This document shows positions 27,130-36,133 of a stretch of 64,000 nucleotides of DNA, piece by piece. The translations under genes and the position numbers were made by a program. The notes below the pieces were generated by a model that had not been told where the DNA came from, did not search any database, and was given only the letters and a program-made list of their open reading frames with translations. The stretch is from JACCTI01 sp051005695 (GTDB taxonomy: Bacteria; Verrucomicrobiota; Verrucomicrobiia; Chthoniobacterales; UBA10450), in contig JBPCJC010000026.1 in assembly GCA_051005695.1 (NCBI GenBank), forward strand, positions 1 through 64,000, in the 5' to 3' direction. Numbering within the stretch: the stretch's first letter is position 1; each line of letters opens with the position of its first letter.

Positions 27130-27591
27130 ATGTCGAGTGATTCCATCCTCAACCGCAAAGCGCTCCGGGATTTTCATATTCTGGAACGCTACGAAGCGGG
27201 TCTGGAGTTAAAGGGGAGCGAGGTAAAATCCATCCGCGCCGGCAAAGCAAACATCAGCGACGCCTTTGCCAGGATCGAAAAAGGCCAGGCGTTTTTGCAC
27301 AACGCCGACATTCAACCTTACGAGCGCGCCAGCCACGAAATCCCGCCCGCCAAACGCGTGCGCCGTTTGCTTTTGCATCGCCAGGAGATCGATAAACTCT
27401 ACGACGAAACCGCCATCGCGGGGCGCACCTTGGTCGTCCTGAAAATCTATTGGAAGAGCGGAAAACTGAAGGCCGAAATCGGCGTCGCCCAGGGAAAAGT
27501 GGCCCACGATAAACGCGCGGATTTGAAAAAACGCGCGACCGATCGGGAGACCGAACGCGAAGTCGCGCGCTTCAATCGCCGCCATAATTGA
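27130..27591 (+). CDS. smpB: SsrA-binding protein
   Basis: SmpB binds tmRNA and delivers it to stalled ribosomes for trans-translation. The 153-residue protein has all main features: NRKALRDFHILERYEAGLELKGSEVKSIRAGKANISDAFARI, then GRTLVVLKIYWKSGKLKAEIGVAQGK and KRADLKKRATDRE with a basic C-terminal tail (VARFNRRHN) that enters the mRNA channel. The ATG at 27130 is chosen over a Met five codons earlier because the family starts here. An MFS gene follows after 19 bases. Confidence 0.97.
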   Translation: MSSDSILNRKALRDFHILERYEAGLELKGSEVKSIRAGKANISDAFARIEKGQAFLHNADIQPYERASHEIPPAKRVRRLLLHRQEIDKLYDETAIAGRTLVVLKIYWKSGKLKAEIGVAQGKVAHDKRADLKKRATDRETEREVARFNRRHN

Positions 27592-27610
27592 GCGTGCTAC
27601 CTTTCGCATC

Positions 27611-28837
27611 ATGGCCGGCAAACGCTCCCCGCTCTTCATCCTTTTTCTCACCGTCTTCATCGACATGGTGGGCTTCGGCATCATCATTCCGGTGTTGCCG
27701 CTTTATGCCGAGCGCTACCACGCGACGCCCATAGCGATCGGCTGGCTCACCGGAATTTATTCCGGGATGCAGATCATTTTCACGCCGCTGCTCGGTCGGC
27801 TTTCAGATCAACTCGGACGTCGCCCGGTCTTGATGGTCAGCCTCGCCGGCACCGCGCTCGGCTTCGCGCTCATGGGGCTGGCGCACACGCTCACGCTTCT
27901 CTTCGTCGCGCGCATCATCGCCGGAATCACCGGCGGTAATATCTCCATCCCGCAAGCCTATATCGCGGACGTGACCACGCCGGAAACGCGTTCGAAATGG
28001 ATGGGTATGATCGGCGCCGCCTTCGGTCTCGGTTTCACTTTTGGTCCGATGATCGGCGGACTCATGAGCCGCATTTCTTATAGCGCGCCCTTCTACTTCG
28101 CGGCCGCGCTCGCGACCGCCAACGTCGTCCTGCTCTACTTCATCCTGCCGGAAAGTTTGCCCAAAGAGCATCGCGTGAAACCGCACGAAGATGCTTCGCT
28201 CATCGAAGTCTTCCGCCACGGCAACGGCTGGATGTTCGCCATCGTGGTCGCGACTTATTTTTTCCTCATCGCCGGCTTTAGCATCATGACCACGCTCTTC
28301 GCTCTCTTCACCGAGAAGCGCCTCGGATACGACGCGCGCGCCAATGGTTATCTCTTCGGCTTCATCGGTATTCTCACCGTCATCGTTCAAGGCGGACTCA
28401 TCGGGTGCTTGGTAAAAATGTTCGGCGAAACCACTCTCGCCCGCGTCGGTTTGCTCATCACCGCCGGCTCGCTCGCGCTCACTCCTTTTTGCGGAAATCT
28501 CGGCTGGCTCCTCCTCGCTTGTGTCGGGCTCTCCGCCGGCAGCGGATTGTCCAGCCCTCCGCTCAACGGCCTCGCTTCGCAAATGATCGATCGCAGCTGG
28601 CAAGGCCGTGCGCTCGGGATCATGCAATCGGCCGGGAGCACCGCGCGCTTGCTCGGGCCGCTCGCCGGCGGCGCCCTCCTCATGCTCGATTTATCGAAGC
28701 CGCTTTCGCACTACGGCGAGACGCCATTTTTGGCCGCCGCGCTTCTCTGCGCGATCGGTGCCGCGCTCGCATTTTGCTTAAAGAAACCCATCGCGGATCA
28801 GGCGCCGGAAACGATTCCGGTCGGATCGACGATTTGA
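27611..28837 (+). CDS. MFS transporter, TetA-like drug:H+ antiporter group
   Basis: The 408-residue protein has twelve predicted membrane spans. The N-terminal half carries FIDMVGFGIIIPVLPLY, the motif A-like GRLSDQLGRRPVLMVSLAGTALGF between spans 2 and 3, and ARIIAGITGGNISIPQAYIADVT with the motif typical of DHA1 drug antiporters. It is close to the TetA(A/B/C)/MdtG-like group, but many such proteins in soil bacteria are not resistance genes and no regulator of TetR type lies next to it. It follows smpB closely on the same strand. Confidence 0.88.
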   Translation: MAGKRSPLFILFLTVFIDMVGFGIIIPVLPLYAERYHATPIAIGWLTGIYSGMQIIFTPLLGRLSDQLGRRPVLMVSLAGTALGFALMGLAHTLTLLFVARIIAGITGGNISIPQAYIADVTTPETRSKWMGMIGAAFGLGFTFGPMIGGLMSRISYSAPFYFAAALATANVVLLYFILPESLPKEHRVKPHEDASLIEVFRHGNGWMFAIVVATYFFLIAGFSIMTTLFALFTEKRLGYDARANGYLFGFIGILTVIVQGGLIGCLVKMFGETTLARVGLLITAGSLALTPFCGNLGWLLLACVGLSAGSGLSSPPLNGLASQMIDRSWQGRALGIMQSAGSTARLLGPLAGGALLMLDLSKPLSHYGETPFLAAALLCAIGAALAFCLKKPIADQAPETIPVGSTI

Positions 28838-28925
28838 TTTCACGATGAAACCTGCGCGCTCCCTCTCGGCGAGGCTAACGCTCCTGGCCGATTCCGCGAG
28901 CGCCCAGAATAACGGGACCAATCTT

Positions 28926-29230
28926 TGATCGGTAAACGTCTCTTCGTCGCGATCGCACTCCCGGCGAGTGCCACGGAACTACTCGTTAGGCTTAATCACG
29001 TTTGCGCGGCTTCGCTGGCTACGGCCGGAGGAGCATCTGACGTTGAGCTTTCTCGGAAACGCCGTTCCGACCGAAGGAGACGCGCTCTGCCAACGATTGG
29101 GTGAGATTCGGTTTTCGCCGTTCTTTCTTCCGATCGCCGGTCTCGGAAGCCGTGCGCGGCTCGATCTACCCGAACGAACTCGAAGTTCGCGCAGCTTGAA
29201 ACTCAGTCGAAGACCGGCTCGGTTTTTTCT
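28926..29230 (+). pseudogene. thpR-like RNA 2',3'-cyclic phosphodiesterase, frameshifted and truncated
   Basis: A frame from 28926 reads IGKRLFVAIALPASATELLVRLN, the typical thpR N-terminus, then loses homology. A different frame continues with LRWLRPEEHLTLSFLGN and GDALCQRLGEIRFSPFFLPIAGLGS, which is the central part of the same protein including the first HxTL motif. After about 29200 the sequence no longer resembles the family and runs into the end of the convergent gene, so the second HxTL motif is missing. A 9-mer copy lies at 28983, close to the frame change. Confidence 0.75.
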
Positions 29231-29697
29231 TCCTCGCGGGGGACGAGTTTGTTTTTCTCAATCAGCCGCGCGCACGTGTTCCAGCGCAGGACGGAGTCAT
29301 CGTTGCCGGCGGGCCGGAGGGCTTCGGCTTTTTCGTAGAAATCCATCGCCTCGCGCAAAAGATCGTAAGCCCAAGCGCTCGAATGGCCGCCCTGTGCGAG
29401 GCGCGCTTTCGCCCGCCGTTCCGCGATCAAGCCGCCGTAGTAGGCGCGATCGTATTCGCCTTTCAATCTGCCTAACAACTCCTTCGCCTGGGTATCGCTC
29501 ACCCCGTAGCCTTTCGAGAAACGGTCGGTCAGTGCCAGCAACAACATCACCAGCGCTTCCTGATTTTCCGGCGCCACTTTCAGGATATCGAGGCAGATGC
29601 TTTCCGCTTCCGCGGGCTCATTCAGAAACCGGTAGCGCTCCGCTTTTTCCAGCGCCGCCGGGATTGCGTCCTTCGAAAGAGTTTTCAGTTCGAACAT
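29203..29697 (-). CDS. hypothetical TPR-like protein, 164 aa, downstream of sdhB
   Basis: I do not recognise a named family. The protein is soluble and helical. Its first half contains a single TPR-like unit (IPAALEKAERYRFLNEPAEAESICLDILKVAPENQEALVML), and the middle has YDRAYYGGLIAERRAKARLAQGG. The sequence WAYDLLREAMDFYEKAEALRP looks like another repeat helix. It starts 3 bases after sdhB and so is very likely part of the succinate dehydrogenase operon. A role linked to respiratory complex assembly is possible but unsupported beyond position. Confidence 0.75.
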   Translation of the reverse strand: MFELKTLSKDAIPAALEKAERYRFLNEPAEAESICLDILKVAPENQEALVMLLLALTDRFSKGYGVSDTQAKELLGRLKGEYDRAYYGGLIAERRAKARLAQGGHSSAWAYDLLREAMDFYEKAEALRPAGNDDSVLRWNTCARLIEKNKLVPREEEKTEPVFD

Positions 29698-29700
29698 GAT

Positions 29701-30474
29701 TCAGTCGCTCGCGTGTTCCTTCTTTTTGCCTGAGCGCAGCCGGCGCAGCAAGATCGCAATCGGATCGAAGAATTGATCCACCACCCGTTCCTTCAACGGG
29801 ATGATCGCGTTGTCGGTGATCTTGATGTTTTCCGGGCAGACGTTGGTGCAGCACTTCGTGATGTTGCAAAAACCAACGCCGTGGGCTTCGCGCAATTCCG
29901 GCACGCGGTTCTCGGTGTCGAGCGGATGCATCTCCAGCGCGGCGACGTAAGTGAGAAAACGCGGGCCGATGAACTGGTCGTGCTTGTGATGATCGCGCAG
30001 CACGTGACAGACGTCCTGGCAGAGAAAACACTCGATGCATTTGCGGAATTCCTGCACGCGATCGATGTCCGCCTGCTGCATCCGCCAGGTGCCGTCGGGT
30101 GCATCCGGCGGGCGCGGTTTAAATTTCTTGATCCGCTTTTTAACCCGGTAATTCCAGGAGACATCGGTGATCAAATCTTTCAGCAGCGGGAACGCTTTCA
30201 TCGGCTCGACCGTGATCGGCCGGTCTAACGGCAGATCACTCATCCGCGTCATGCACATCAATCGCGGGATGCCGTTGATTTCCGCGGAACACGAGCCGCA
30301 CTTGCCCGCTTTACAATTCCAGCGGCAAGCGAGGTCGTTCGCCTGCGAGGCCTGGATATCGTGCACCGCATCGAGCACCACCATCCCTTCGGAGCATTCC
30401 GCGGTGTAATCCCGAAAAGCGCCGCCCTGCGCATCGCCGCGCCAGATTTTGAATGCAACCGTTTGCTCGCTCAC
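29701..30474 (-). CDS. sdhB: succinate dehydrogenase/fumarate reductase iron-sulphur subunit
   Basis: This subunit carries electrons from FAD to quinone through three Fe-S clusters. In 257 residues the [2Fe-2S] cysteines are C54, C59, C62 and C74 (spacing x4, x2, x11). A second cluster region reads CIECFLCQDVC and a third CTNVCPENIK, giving the [4Fe-4S] and [3Fe-4S] ligands. The order sdhC-sdhA-sdhB on the minus strand makes it the third gene. It is separated from sdhA by 196 bases that contain a MITE-like element. Confidence 0.95.
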   Translation of the reverse strand: MSEQTVAFKIWRGDAQGGAFRDYTAECSEGMVVLDAVHDIQASQANDLACRWNCKAGKCGSCSAEINGIPRLMCMTRMSDLPLDRPITVEPMKAFPLLKDLITDVSWNYRVKKRIKKFKPRPPDAPDGTWRMQQADIDRVQEFRKCIECFLCQDVCHVLRDHHKHDQFIGPRFLTYVAALEMHPLDTENRVPELREAHGVGFCNITKCCTNVCPENIKITDNAIIPLKERVVDQFFDPIAILLRRLRSGKKKEHASD

Positions 30475-30493
30475 TTCATCCTCTCGTTAGGCA

Positions 30494-30647
30494 TGTCATC
30501 CCGAGCCGCGCAGACGGCGAGAGACCTCGCACCGCCAGAGCGAAGACTGCCGCCAGGTCCACGGTGTAATTGGTGCGGAGGGTAACTGGGAAAGTTTTCC
30601 ATGAATAGGCGAGGTCCTTCAGCGCTCTTCGCCGCCTCACGATGACA
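30494..30647. mobile_element. MITE-like inverted-repeat element, copy 2, inside the sdh operon
   Basis: The element begins TGTCATCCCGAG and ends CCTCACGATGACA, with matching inner arms (CGCGCAGACGGCGAGAGACC near the left end and GGTCCTTCAGCGCTCTTCGC near the right). At 154 bases it fills most of the sdhA-sdhB gap. It could fold into a long hairpin in the operon transcript. A 9-mer copy (30484-30492) lies next to its left end. Confidence 0.75.
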
Positions 30648-30670
30648 GGTGGTCCACCGGGAGAATGCGC

Positions 30671-32482
30671 TCATTTCATTTCCTCGATCACCTGTTGGAG
30701 ATGATCCGGCATCTCCTTCAACGGTTGCAACTTTATCTGCATCGAGCCGTCGTCCGCCTGCGAGATCATCGTGTTCACTTTTGAGAACTCGTTAGACTTT
30801 TCCGGATAATCTTCGCGGAATTGCGCGCCGCGGCTTTCCTTCCGCGCCAGCGCCGCGCGAGTTACCGCTTCCGAGACGGTAAGCAGATTTCCTAGATCGA
30901 GCGCGGTGTGCCAGCCGGGATTGAATTCCCGATGGCCGGTCACGCCCGCGCGCTCAGCGCGGGCCTTTAGTTTTTGCAACTCCGCGAGCGCGAACTGCAT
31001 CTCCGCTTCCTTGCGCACGATCCCGACATTGTCCTGCATCAAATCCTGCAAATCTCTTTGGACGAGATAAGGATTCTCGGCGCGCTCGTCTTCAAAAGGT
31101 CGCAGAGCTGCGCGCGCCGCGTCTTCGATCTGGCCGAGGTTGACTTCACCTAACGAATGCTCCTTCGCGAAGCTGGCTGCGTATTCGCCCGCGCGCTTTC
31201 CGAAAACCAACAGATCCGAAAGCGAATTTCCGCCGAGTCGATTCGCGCCGTTAATTCCCGCGGCGCATTCGCCCGCGGCAAACAAACCCGGCACCCGCGA
31301 CATCTGGCTGTCGGCGTCGACGTGCACTCCGCCCATGACGTAATGGGTCGTCGGTCCGACCTCCATCGGCTCTTTGGTGATGTCGATATCGGCTAGTTGT
31401 TTGAACTGGTGATACATGCTCGGCAGCTTGCGCTTGATGTAATCCTCTCCGTTCGCCACCCGCGCCTTGATCCAGGCGATATCGAGAAAAACTCCGCCAT
31501 GCGGACTGCCGCGGCCTTCCTTAATTTCGCGCACGATGCAACGCGCGACATGATCGCGGGTGAGCAACTCCGGCGGACGGCGCGCATTTTTATCGCCCTG
31601 GCAATAACGCCAACCTTCCTCTTCGCTGTCGGCGGTCTGCTCTTTGTAGTTCGCCGGGATTTCATCGAACATGAAACGCTGGCCGTCCTTGTTCGTCAGG
31701 ATGCCGCCTTCACCGCGCACCCCTTCGGTCACCAAAATCCCGCGCACGCTCGGCGGCCAGACCATCCCGGTCGGATGGAATTGCACGAACTCCATGTCGA
31801 TCAATTCCGCGCCGGCATGGTAGCCTAACGAGTGGCCGTCGCCGGTATATTCCCAGCTGTTGCTGGTGATCTTGAAGGCGCGCCCGATCCCGCCGGTCGC
31901 GAGGACGATCGCTTTCGCGCGAAAGATTTTGAAACGACCGCGCTCGCGATCGTAGGCAAACGCGCCGACCACGCGCTCGCCTTCCTTCAAAAGCGTGAGC
32001 ACGGTCTGCTCCATGTGGACGTCGATGCCCTGGTGCACGCCGTGATCCTGGAGTGTGCGGATCATTTCCAAACCGGTGCGGTCGCCGACGTGCGCCAGCC
32101 GCGGATATTTGTGGCCGCCGAAATTCCGCTGGAGGATGCGGCCATCTTTCGTCCTGTCGAAAACTGCGCCCCATTTTTCCAACTCGCGCACGCGGTCGGG
32201 CGCTTCCTGCGCGTGCAGCTCGGCCATCCGCCAATTGTTCACGTACTGCCCGCCGCGCATTGTGTCCGCGAAATGCACTCGCCAATTATCGCGATCGTCG
32301 ACATTCGCGAGCGCGGCCGCGATTCCGCCTTCGGCCATGACGGTGTGCGCTTTGCCGAGAAGTGATTTGCAAACGATCCCCACGGAAACACCGGCGGCCG
32401 AAGCTTCGATCGCCGCGCGCAAGCCCGCCCCGCCCGCACCGATGATCAGCACGTCGTGCTCGATTGTTTGATATTCTGTCAT
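30671..32482 (-). CDS. sdhA: succinate dehydrogenase/fumarate reductase flavoprotein subunit
   Basis: The catalytic subunit oxidises succinate to fumarate with covalently bound FAD. The 603-residue protein has the dinucleotide-binding motif GAGGAGLRAAIEAS near residue 16, HTVMAEGGIAAAL with the histidine region for FAD attachment, EFVQFHPTGMVWP in the active site, and GLFAAGECAAGINGANRLGGNSL near residue 405. Length and motif order are normal. It lies 9 bases after sdhC and upstream of sdhB. The type, paired with a long single-chain cytochrome b subunit, resembles the Sdh2 form of Actinobacteria. Confidence 0.96.
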   Translation of the reverse strand: MTEYQTIEHDVLIIGAGGAGLRAAIEASAAGVSVGIVCKSLLGKAHTVMAEGGIAAALANVDDRDNWRVHFADTMRGGQYVNNWRMAELHAQEAPDRVRELEKWGAVFDRTKDGRILQRNFGGHKYPRLAHVGDRTGLEMIRTLQDHGVHQGIDVHMEQTVLTLLKEGERVVGAFAYDRERGRFKIFRAKAIVLATGGIGRAFKITSNSWEYTGDGHSLGYHAGAELIDMEFVQFHPTGMVWPPSVRGILVTEGVRGEGGILTNKDGQRFMFDEIPANYKEQTADSEEEGWRYCQGDKNARRPPELLTRDHVARCIVREIKEGRGSPHGGVFLDIAWIKARVANGEDYIKRKLPSMYHQFKQLADIDITKEPMEVGPTTHYVMGGVHVDADSQMSRVPGLFAAGECAAGINGANRLGGNSLSDLLVFGKRAGEYAASFAKEHSLGEVNLGQIEDAARAALRPFEDERAENPYLVQRDLQDLMQDNVGIVRKEAEMQFALAELQKLKARAERAGVTGHREFNPGWHTALDLGNLLTVSEAVTRAALARKESRGAQFREDYPEKSNEFSKVNTMISQADDGSMQIKLQPLKEMPDHLQQVIEEMK

Positions 32483-32491
32483 CAGTCAGCG

Positions 32492-33277
32492 CTAGAGCAG
32501 ACGGAAGTCGTGCCAGATTCCCATCGCGCACATCCGCACATAAAGATCGGAGAAGCCGACCCAAAATAAACTCAGCCAGGCCCAGAGCATGTGGCGCTGG
32601 TTCAAACAGGAGACGCAGCGATAAGCCGGAAAAGTAGGCGAACTGGAAAGCGCATTCCGGAAGCCGCCAATGAGATGACGCAACGCGTGACAACCAAAAG
32701 TGAACGCGCCTAACAAGACCACATTGATCGCGAGCACGAGGGTGCCGATTCCGATGCCGAAACCATCCGCAAACCAAAATGATTTCCAAACATCGAAGCT
32801 GAGGATGCCGATAAATACGACCGCGAGATAAAGAAAATAGCGATGCACGTTTTGCATGATCAACGGGAACGAACGCTCGCCGCGATAATGCTTCCGCGGT
32901 TCGCCAACGGTGCACGCCGGCGGATCAGCCCACATCGCTTTGTAATAAGCGCCCCGGTAATAATAACAGGTCAAACGCAAACCACCCGGCGCCCACAGAA
33001 TCAAAAGCGCCGGTGAAAAGAGCAGCCAACCCGGCCACCACAGCGGTTTCGGCCCGAACCAACTGTGCGGTGAATCGCCAAAAATCTCCGGCGAATAAAA
33101 CGGCGAGAGATACGGCCCGAAATGATAATGCGCGCCCTGAAACGCGGCCCACGTTGAGTAAATGATGAATGCGGCGAAACCGAGAAACATCAGCAGCGGT
33201 TGCCGCCACCAGGCGTCGATCCGCATCGTTTGTCCGAACGCGGGTGGACGCGGGAGAGTGGCTTGGGCAGGTGTCAT
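32492..33277 (-). CDS. sdhC: succinate dehydrogenase cytochrome b subunit (single-chain membrane anchor)
   Basis: The ATG at 33277 gives a 261-residue membrane protein; the longer frame adds 61 residues with no conserved content. There are about five hydrophobic segments, with histidines inside or near them (NVHRYFLYLAVVFIGILSF and FGCHALRHLIGG) that may ligate haem b. The pattern and length fit the long SdhC of trimeric SdhCAB enzymes without SdhD. It is the first gene of the operon and is divergent from the NRPS gene. Confidence 0.85.
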   Translation of the reverse strand: MTPAQATLPRPPAFGQTMRIDAWWRQPLLMFLGFAAFIIYSTWAAFQGAHYHFGPYLSPFYSPEIFGDSPHSWFGPKPLWWPGWLLFSPALLILWAPGGLRLTCYYYRGAYYKAMWADPPACTVGEPRKHYRGERSFPLIMQNVHRYFLYLAVVFIGILSFDVWKSFWFADGFGIGIGTLVLAINVVLLGAFTFGCHALRHLIGGFRNALSSSPTFPAYRCVSCLNQRHMLWAWLSLFWVGFSDLYVRMCAMGIWHDFRLL

Positions 33278-33409
33278 CGTGCGGCAGGATCGCTCGCTTT
33301 GATAGCGACCGCTTTCTCGTGGTTCAAGCAAATCCCCGAAACGTTTGCGCGGTGATCGGGTGACGGAAGCATTGACGCGCCGTTCCCTGATGTGTGAAAA
33401 CGGGGCGCG

Positions 33410-36133
33410 TTGTCTTCCCCCCTGACAGCTGATTCCTCTGAAGAACCCGCGTGCCCACAAGCCGCGACGTCTTCCTCATGTACTGCGGTCGAGCGGCGGC
33501 GCGTGATCATTCAGTGGAACCAGACTCACTCAGAGTATCCGCGCGAAGCTTGTTTCCATCAGCTTTTTCAAGCGCAGGCCGAGCGCACACCGGACGCGGT
33601 CGCAGTCGAAGATACAAACGCGCGCCTGAGCTACGCGCAGTTAAACCTGCGCGCGAATGTGCTCGCCCATCACTTGCAAACCCTGGGTGTCGGTCCGGAA
33701 ATACTCGTCGGCGTTTGCCTGGAAACTTCCGTGGATGCGCTCGTCACGCTCCTCGCCGTGCTCAAGGCTGGCGGCGCATTTGTCCCGCTCGACCCGGCGT
33801 ATCCGCGCGAACGCCTCGGCTTCATGATGCGCGATTCGCGGATGCGCGTGCTGATCACGCACTCGCAGCTCGAACCGAGGTTGGCGAAGGGCAGCGCGCA
33901 CACGTTGTGCATCGATCAGCCGCAAGCGAGTTCCGCGGACACGATCAGCAATCTCGCGAGCGGGGCGCGCTCGCATAATCTCGCCTACGTCATCTACACC
34001 TCCGGTTCCACCGGTCGGCCGAAAGGCGTCATGGTGCCCCATCGAGGTCTCGTTAACTACCTCGTCTGGGCGCGCGACGCCTATCAAGTGCAACAAGGAA
34101 CCGGCGCGCCGGTGCATTCATCGCTCGCCTTCGATCTCACGATCACTGGCCTGTTCCTGCCGCTGCTTGCGGGTCAGCGCGTGCACATGATTCCCGCGCA
34201 GTCGAATCTGAGCGCGCTTGCTGATGTTCTCCGGCGCCCGGAACATTTCAGTTTGGTGAAAATAACGCCCGCGCACTTACAGATGCTCTGCGCGCAATTA
34301 GCGGATGATGACGCTGCGGCCGCGACTCGCCTGTTCGTCGTCGGCGGCGAAGCGCTTTTTGGCCGGAGCCTCGGCTTCTGGGAAAAATGCGCGCCGCAGG
34401 CGATTTTGGTCAACGAATACGGCCCGACTGAAACTGTTGTCGGCTGCTGCGCTTACTTCGTTCCGCAGAAGCGCGATCTGGAAGGGCCGGTTCCGATCGG
34501 CCGACCGATTGCCAACACCCAGCTTTATGTGCTCGATCCGAATCTCGAACCGGTGGCCATCGGCGAACCGGGAGGATTATACATCGCCGGCGACGGAGTC
34601 GCGCGCGGTTATCTCAATCTTCCGGAGCTAACCGCGGCAAAGTTTTTGCCGAATCCATTCGTCTCCGAAGATCCGCGCGCGTCGACCATGATGTTTCGCA
34701 GCGGCGACCTGGTGCGCTATCGCGCCGATGGCAATCTCGAATATCTCGGACGTCTCGACGATCAGATTAAACTCCGCGGTTTCCGAGTTGAGCCGGTGGA
34801 AATCGAGGCCGCGCTCCTCACCCATCCGGCGATCAGCGGCGTCGCCGTGCTGGCCCGCTCCACCGCGCAGGGCGACCAGCAATTGGTCGCGTATTTCGTC
34901 CATGACGACGAAGGCGACGCGCCTTCGCCCTCGGCTTTACGAAAACATCTCCAGCACTCGCTCCCCGAGTACATGATTCCGTCGGTCTTCGTCGCCCTGA
35001 CGAAATTCCCGCTCACCGACAACGGCAAGATCGATCGCCCCGCTTTGGTTGCGATGGAAGACGCGATCCAGCAACCGTACGTCGCGCCGCGCACCGAAAC
35101 CGAGCGCCGGGTCGCGGAGATTTGGGCGCAGATGTTTCAACTTCCTGCGATTGGTTTGCACGACAGCTTTTTCGAAATGGGCGGGCACTCCTTGCTCGCG
35201 GTCCGTTTGGTTACGCAGATGAACCACGCTTTCGAATCCGATCTCGATGCGGTCACACTCCTCGAGCATCCGACGGTTGAAACCATCTCGGAAGCCTTGC
35301 AACGCGAAAATCCGGAAACGCTCGAACCGAAACTCGTCCAGCTCCGTCACGGCGGAACGCGCGCGCCGGTTTTCTTTTTGAATCCTCCATTCGATTTCAA
35401 CAGCCTCGCGCGGCAGATCGACGATCGCCCGGTTTACGCGACCCATGGGCCGTGGTCGCCGGAACTGTTGCGCGCCTCCGCGCGGCTCGACTCGAGCGAA
35501 TTTCCCACCGTCGCGCAGATGGCGGCGGTGCATTCGGAAATGATCCGGCGCTGCCTAACGAGTGCCTGCGTGCTCGCCGGTTATTCCTACGGCGCCGTGC
35601 TCGCGTTCGAAGTTTCGCATCAACTTCGGCGCGCCGGGATCGCGGTCGACGCCGTCCTGCTTTTCGATGCGGAGATGCGCATCCCCGATTGGGAGCGGCG
35701 CAAACGCCGTGCGCGTTTTCATTTTGCGAATCTGTGGCAACAGGGATCCGCGTATGTTTTCCGCACCGCGCGTAGACGACGGGAAGTAAGGTCGGTCGCT
35801 CGCGCGAACACCGTGCAAGCACCGGAAAATAATCTCGCGACCGCGGAAGCACGTTGGGAAGCGATCGATCGCATCTGGCGACACGCGCTTAAACGATATC
35901 GCCCGCGCCGCGCCGCCAGCCGCGGAATTTTACTCTGGGCCCACGAGACATGGTACGACCCGAGCCAAAACTACGACGGCACGCTTGGCTGGTCGCGGCT
36001 CTTCAAAGGGGGAACCGAAATCATTAGCGTCCCCGGCGATCACCATTCCATGTGGAAGGAGCCGCAGCTCGCCGCGCTTTGCCGCTCGTGGAAATCGGCG
36101 CTCGAAAAATTACCCGCGCCGGCCGCCAAATAA
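33410..36133 (+). CDS. single-module NRPS: adenylation - peptidyl carrier - thioesterase (predicted Asn)
   Basis: The 907-residue protein has an adenylation domain (about 45-550), carrier domain (about 560-635) with GGHSLLA and the phosphopantetheine serine S594, and a type I thioesterase (about 650-900) with GYSYG and nucleophile S726. There is no condensation domain. Adenylation core motifs YTSGSTGRPKG, NEYGPTE, SGDLVRY and NGKID are intact. Aligning to GrsA by eye, the ten specificity residues read D242 L243 T246 K284 V310 G312 E336 V344 G345 K540, a pattern close to known asparagine codes. The first codon is TTG; a GTG at 33506 is an alternative. No sfp-type transferase is nearby. The convergent MFS gene could export a product, but this is inference. 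Confidence 0.88.
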   Translation: MSSPLTADSSEEPACPQAATSSSCTAVERRRVIIQWNQTHSEYPREACFHQLFQAQAERTPDAVAVEDTNARLSYAQLNLRANVLAHHLQTLGVGPEILVGVCLETSVDALVTLLAVLKAGGAFVPLDPAYPRERLGFMMRDSRMRVLITHSQLEPRLAKGSAHTLCIDQPQASSADTISNLASGARSHNLAYVIYTSGSTGRPKGVMVPHRGLVNYLVWARDAYQVQQGTGAPVHSSLAFDLTITGLFLPLLAGQRVHMIPAQSNLSALADVLRRPEHFSLVKITPAHLQMLCAQLADDDAAAATRLFVVGGEALFGRSLGFWEKCAPQAILVNEYGPTETVVGCCAYFVPQKRDLEGPVPIGRPIANTQLYVLDPNLEPVAIGEPGGLYIAGDGVARGYLNLPELTAAKFLPNPFVSEDPRASTMMFRSGDLVRYRADGNLEYLGRLDDQIKLRGFRVEPVEIEAALLTHPAISGVAVLARSTAQGDQQLVAYFVHDDEGDAPSPSALRKHLQHSLPEYMIPSVFVALTKFPLTDNGKIDRPALVAMEDAIQQPYVAPRTETERRVAEIWAQMFQLPAIGLHDSFFEMGGHSLLAVRLVTQMNHAFESDLDAVTLLEHPTVETISEALQRENPETLEPKLVQLRHGGTRAPVFFLNPPFDFNSLARQIDDRPVYATHGPWSPELLRASARLDSSEFPTVAQMAAVHSEMIRRCLTSACVLAGYSYGAVLAFEVSHQLRRAGIAVDAVLLFDAEMRIPDWERRKRRARFHFANLWQQGSAYVFRTARRRREVRSVARANTVQAPENNLATAEARWEAIDRIWRHALKRYRPRRAASRGILLWAHETWYDPSQNYDGTLGWSRLFKGGTEIISVPGDHHSMWKEPQLAALCRSWKSALEKLPAPAAK

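Noticed and set aside
27611..28837. Tetracycline resistance gene
   Set aside because: The protein is TetA-like in topology and motifs, but there is no TetR-type regulator or mobile context, and such MFS pumps are common chromosomal genes in soil bacteria; resistance cannot be claimed.
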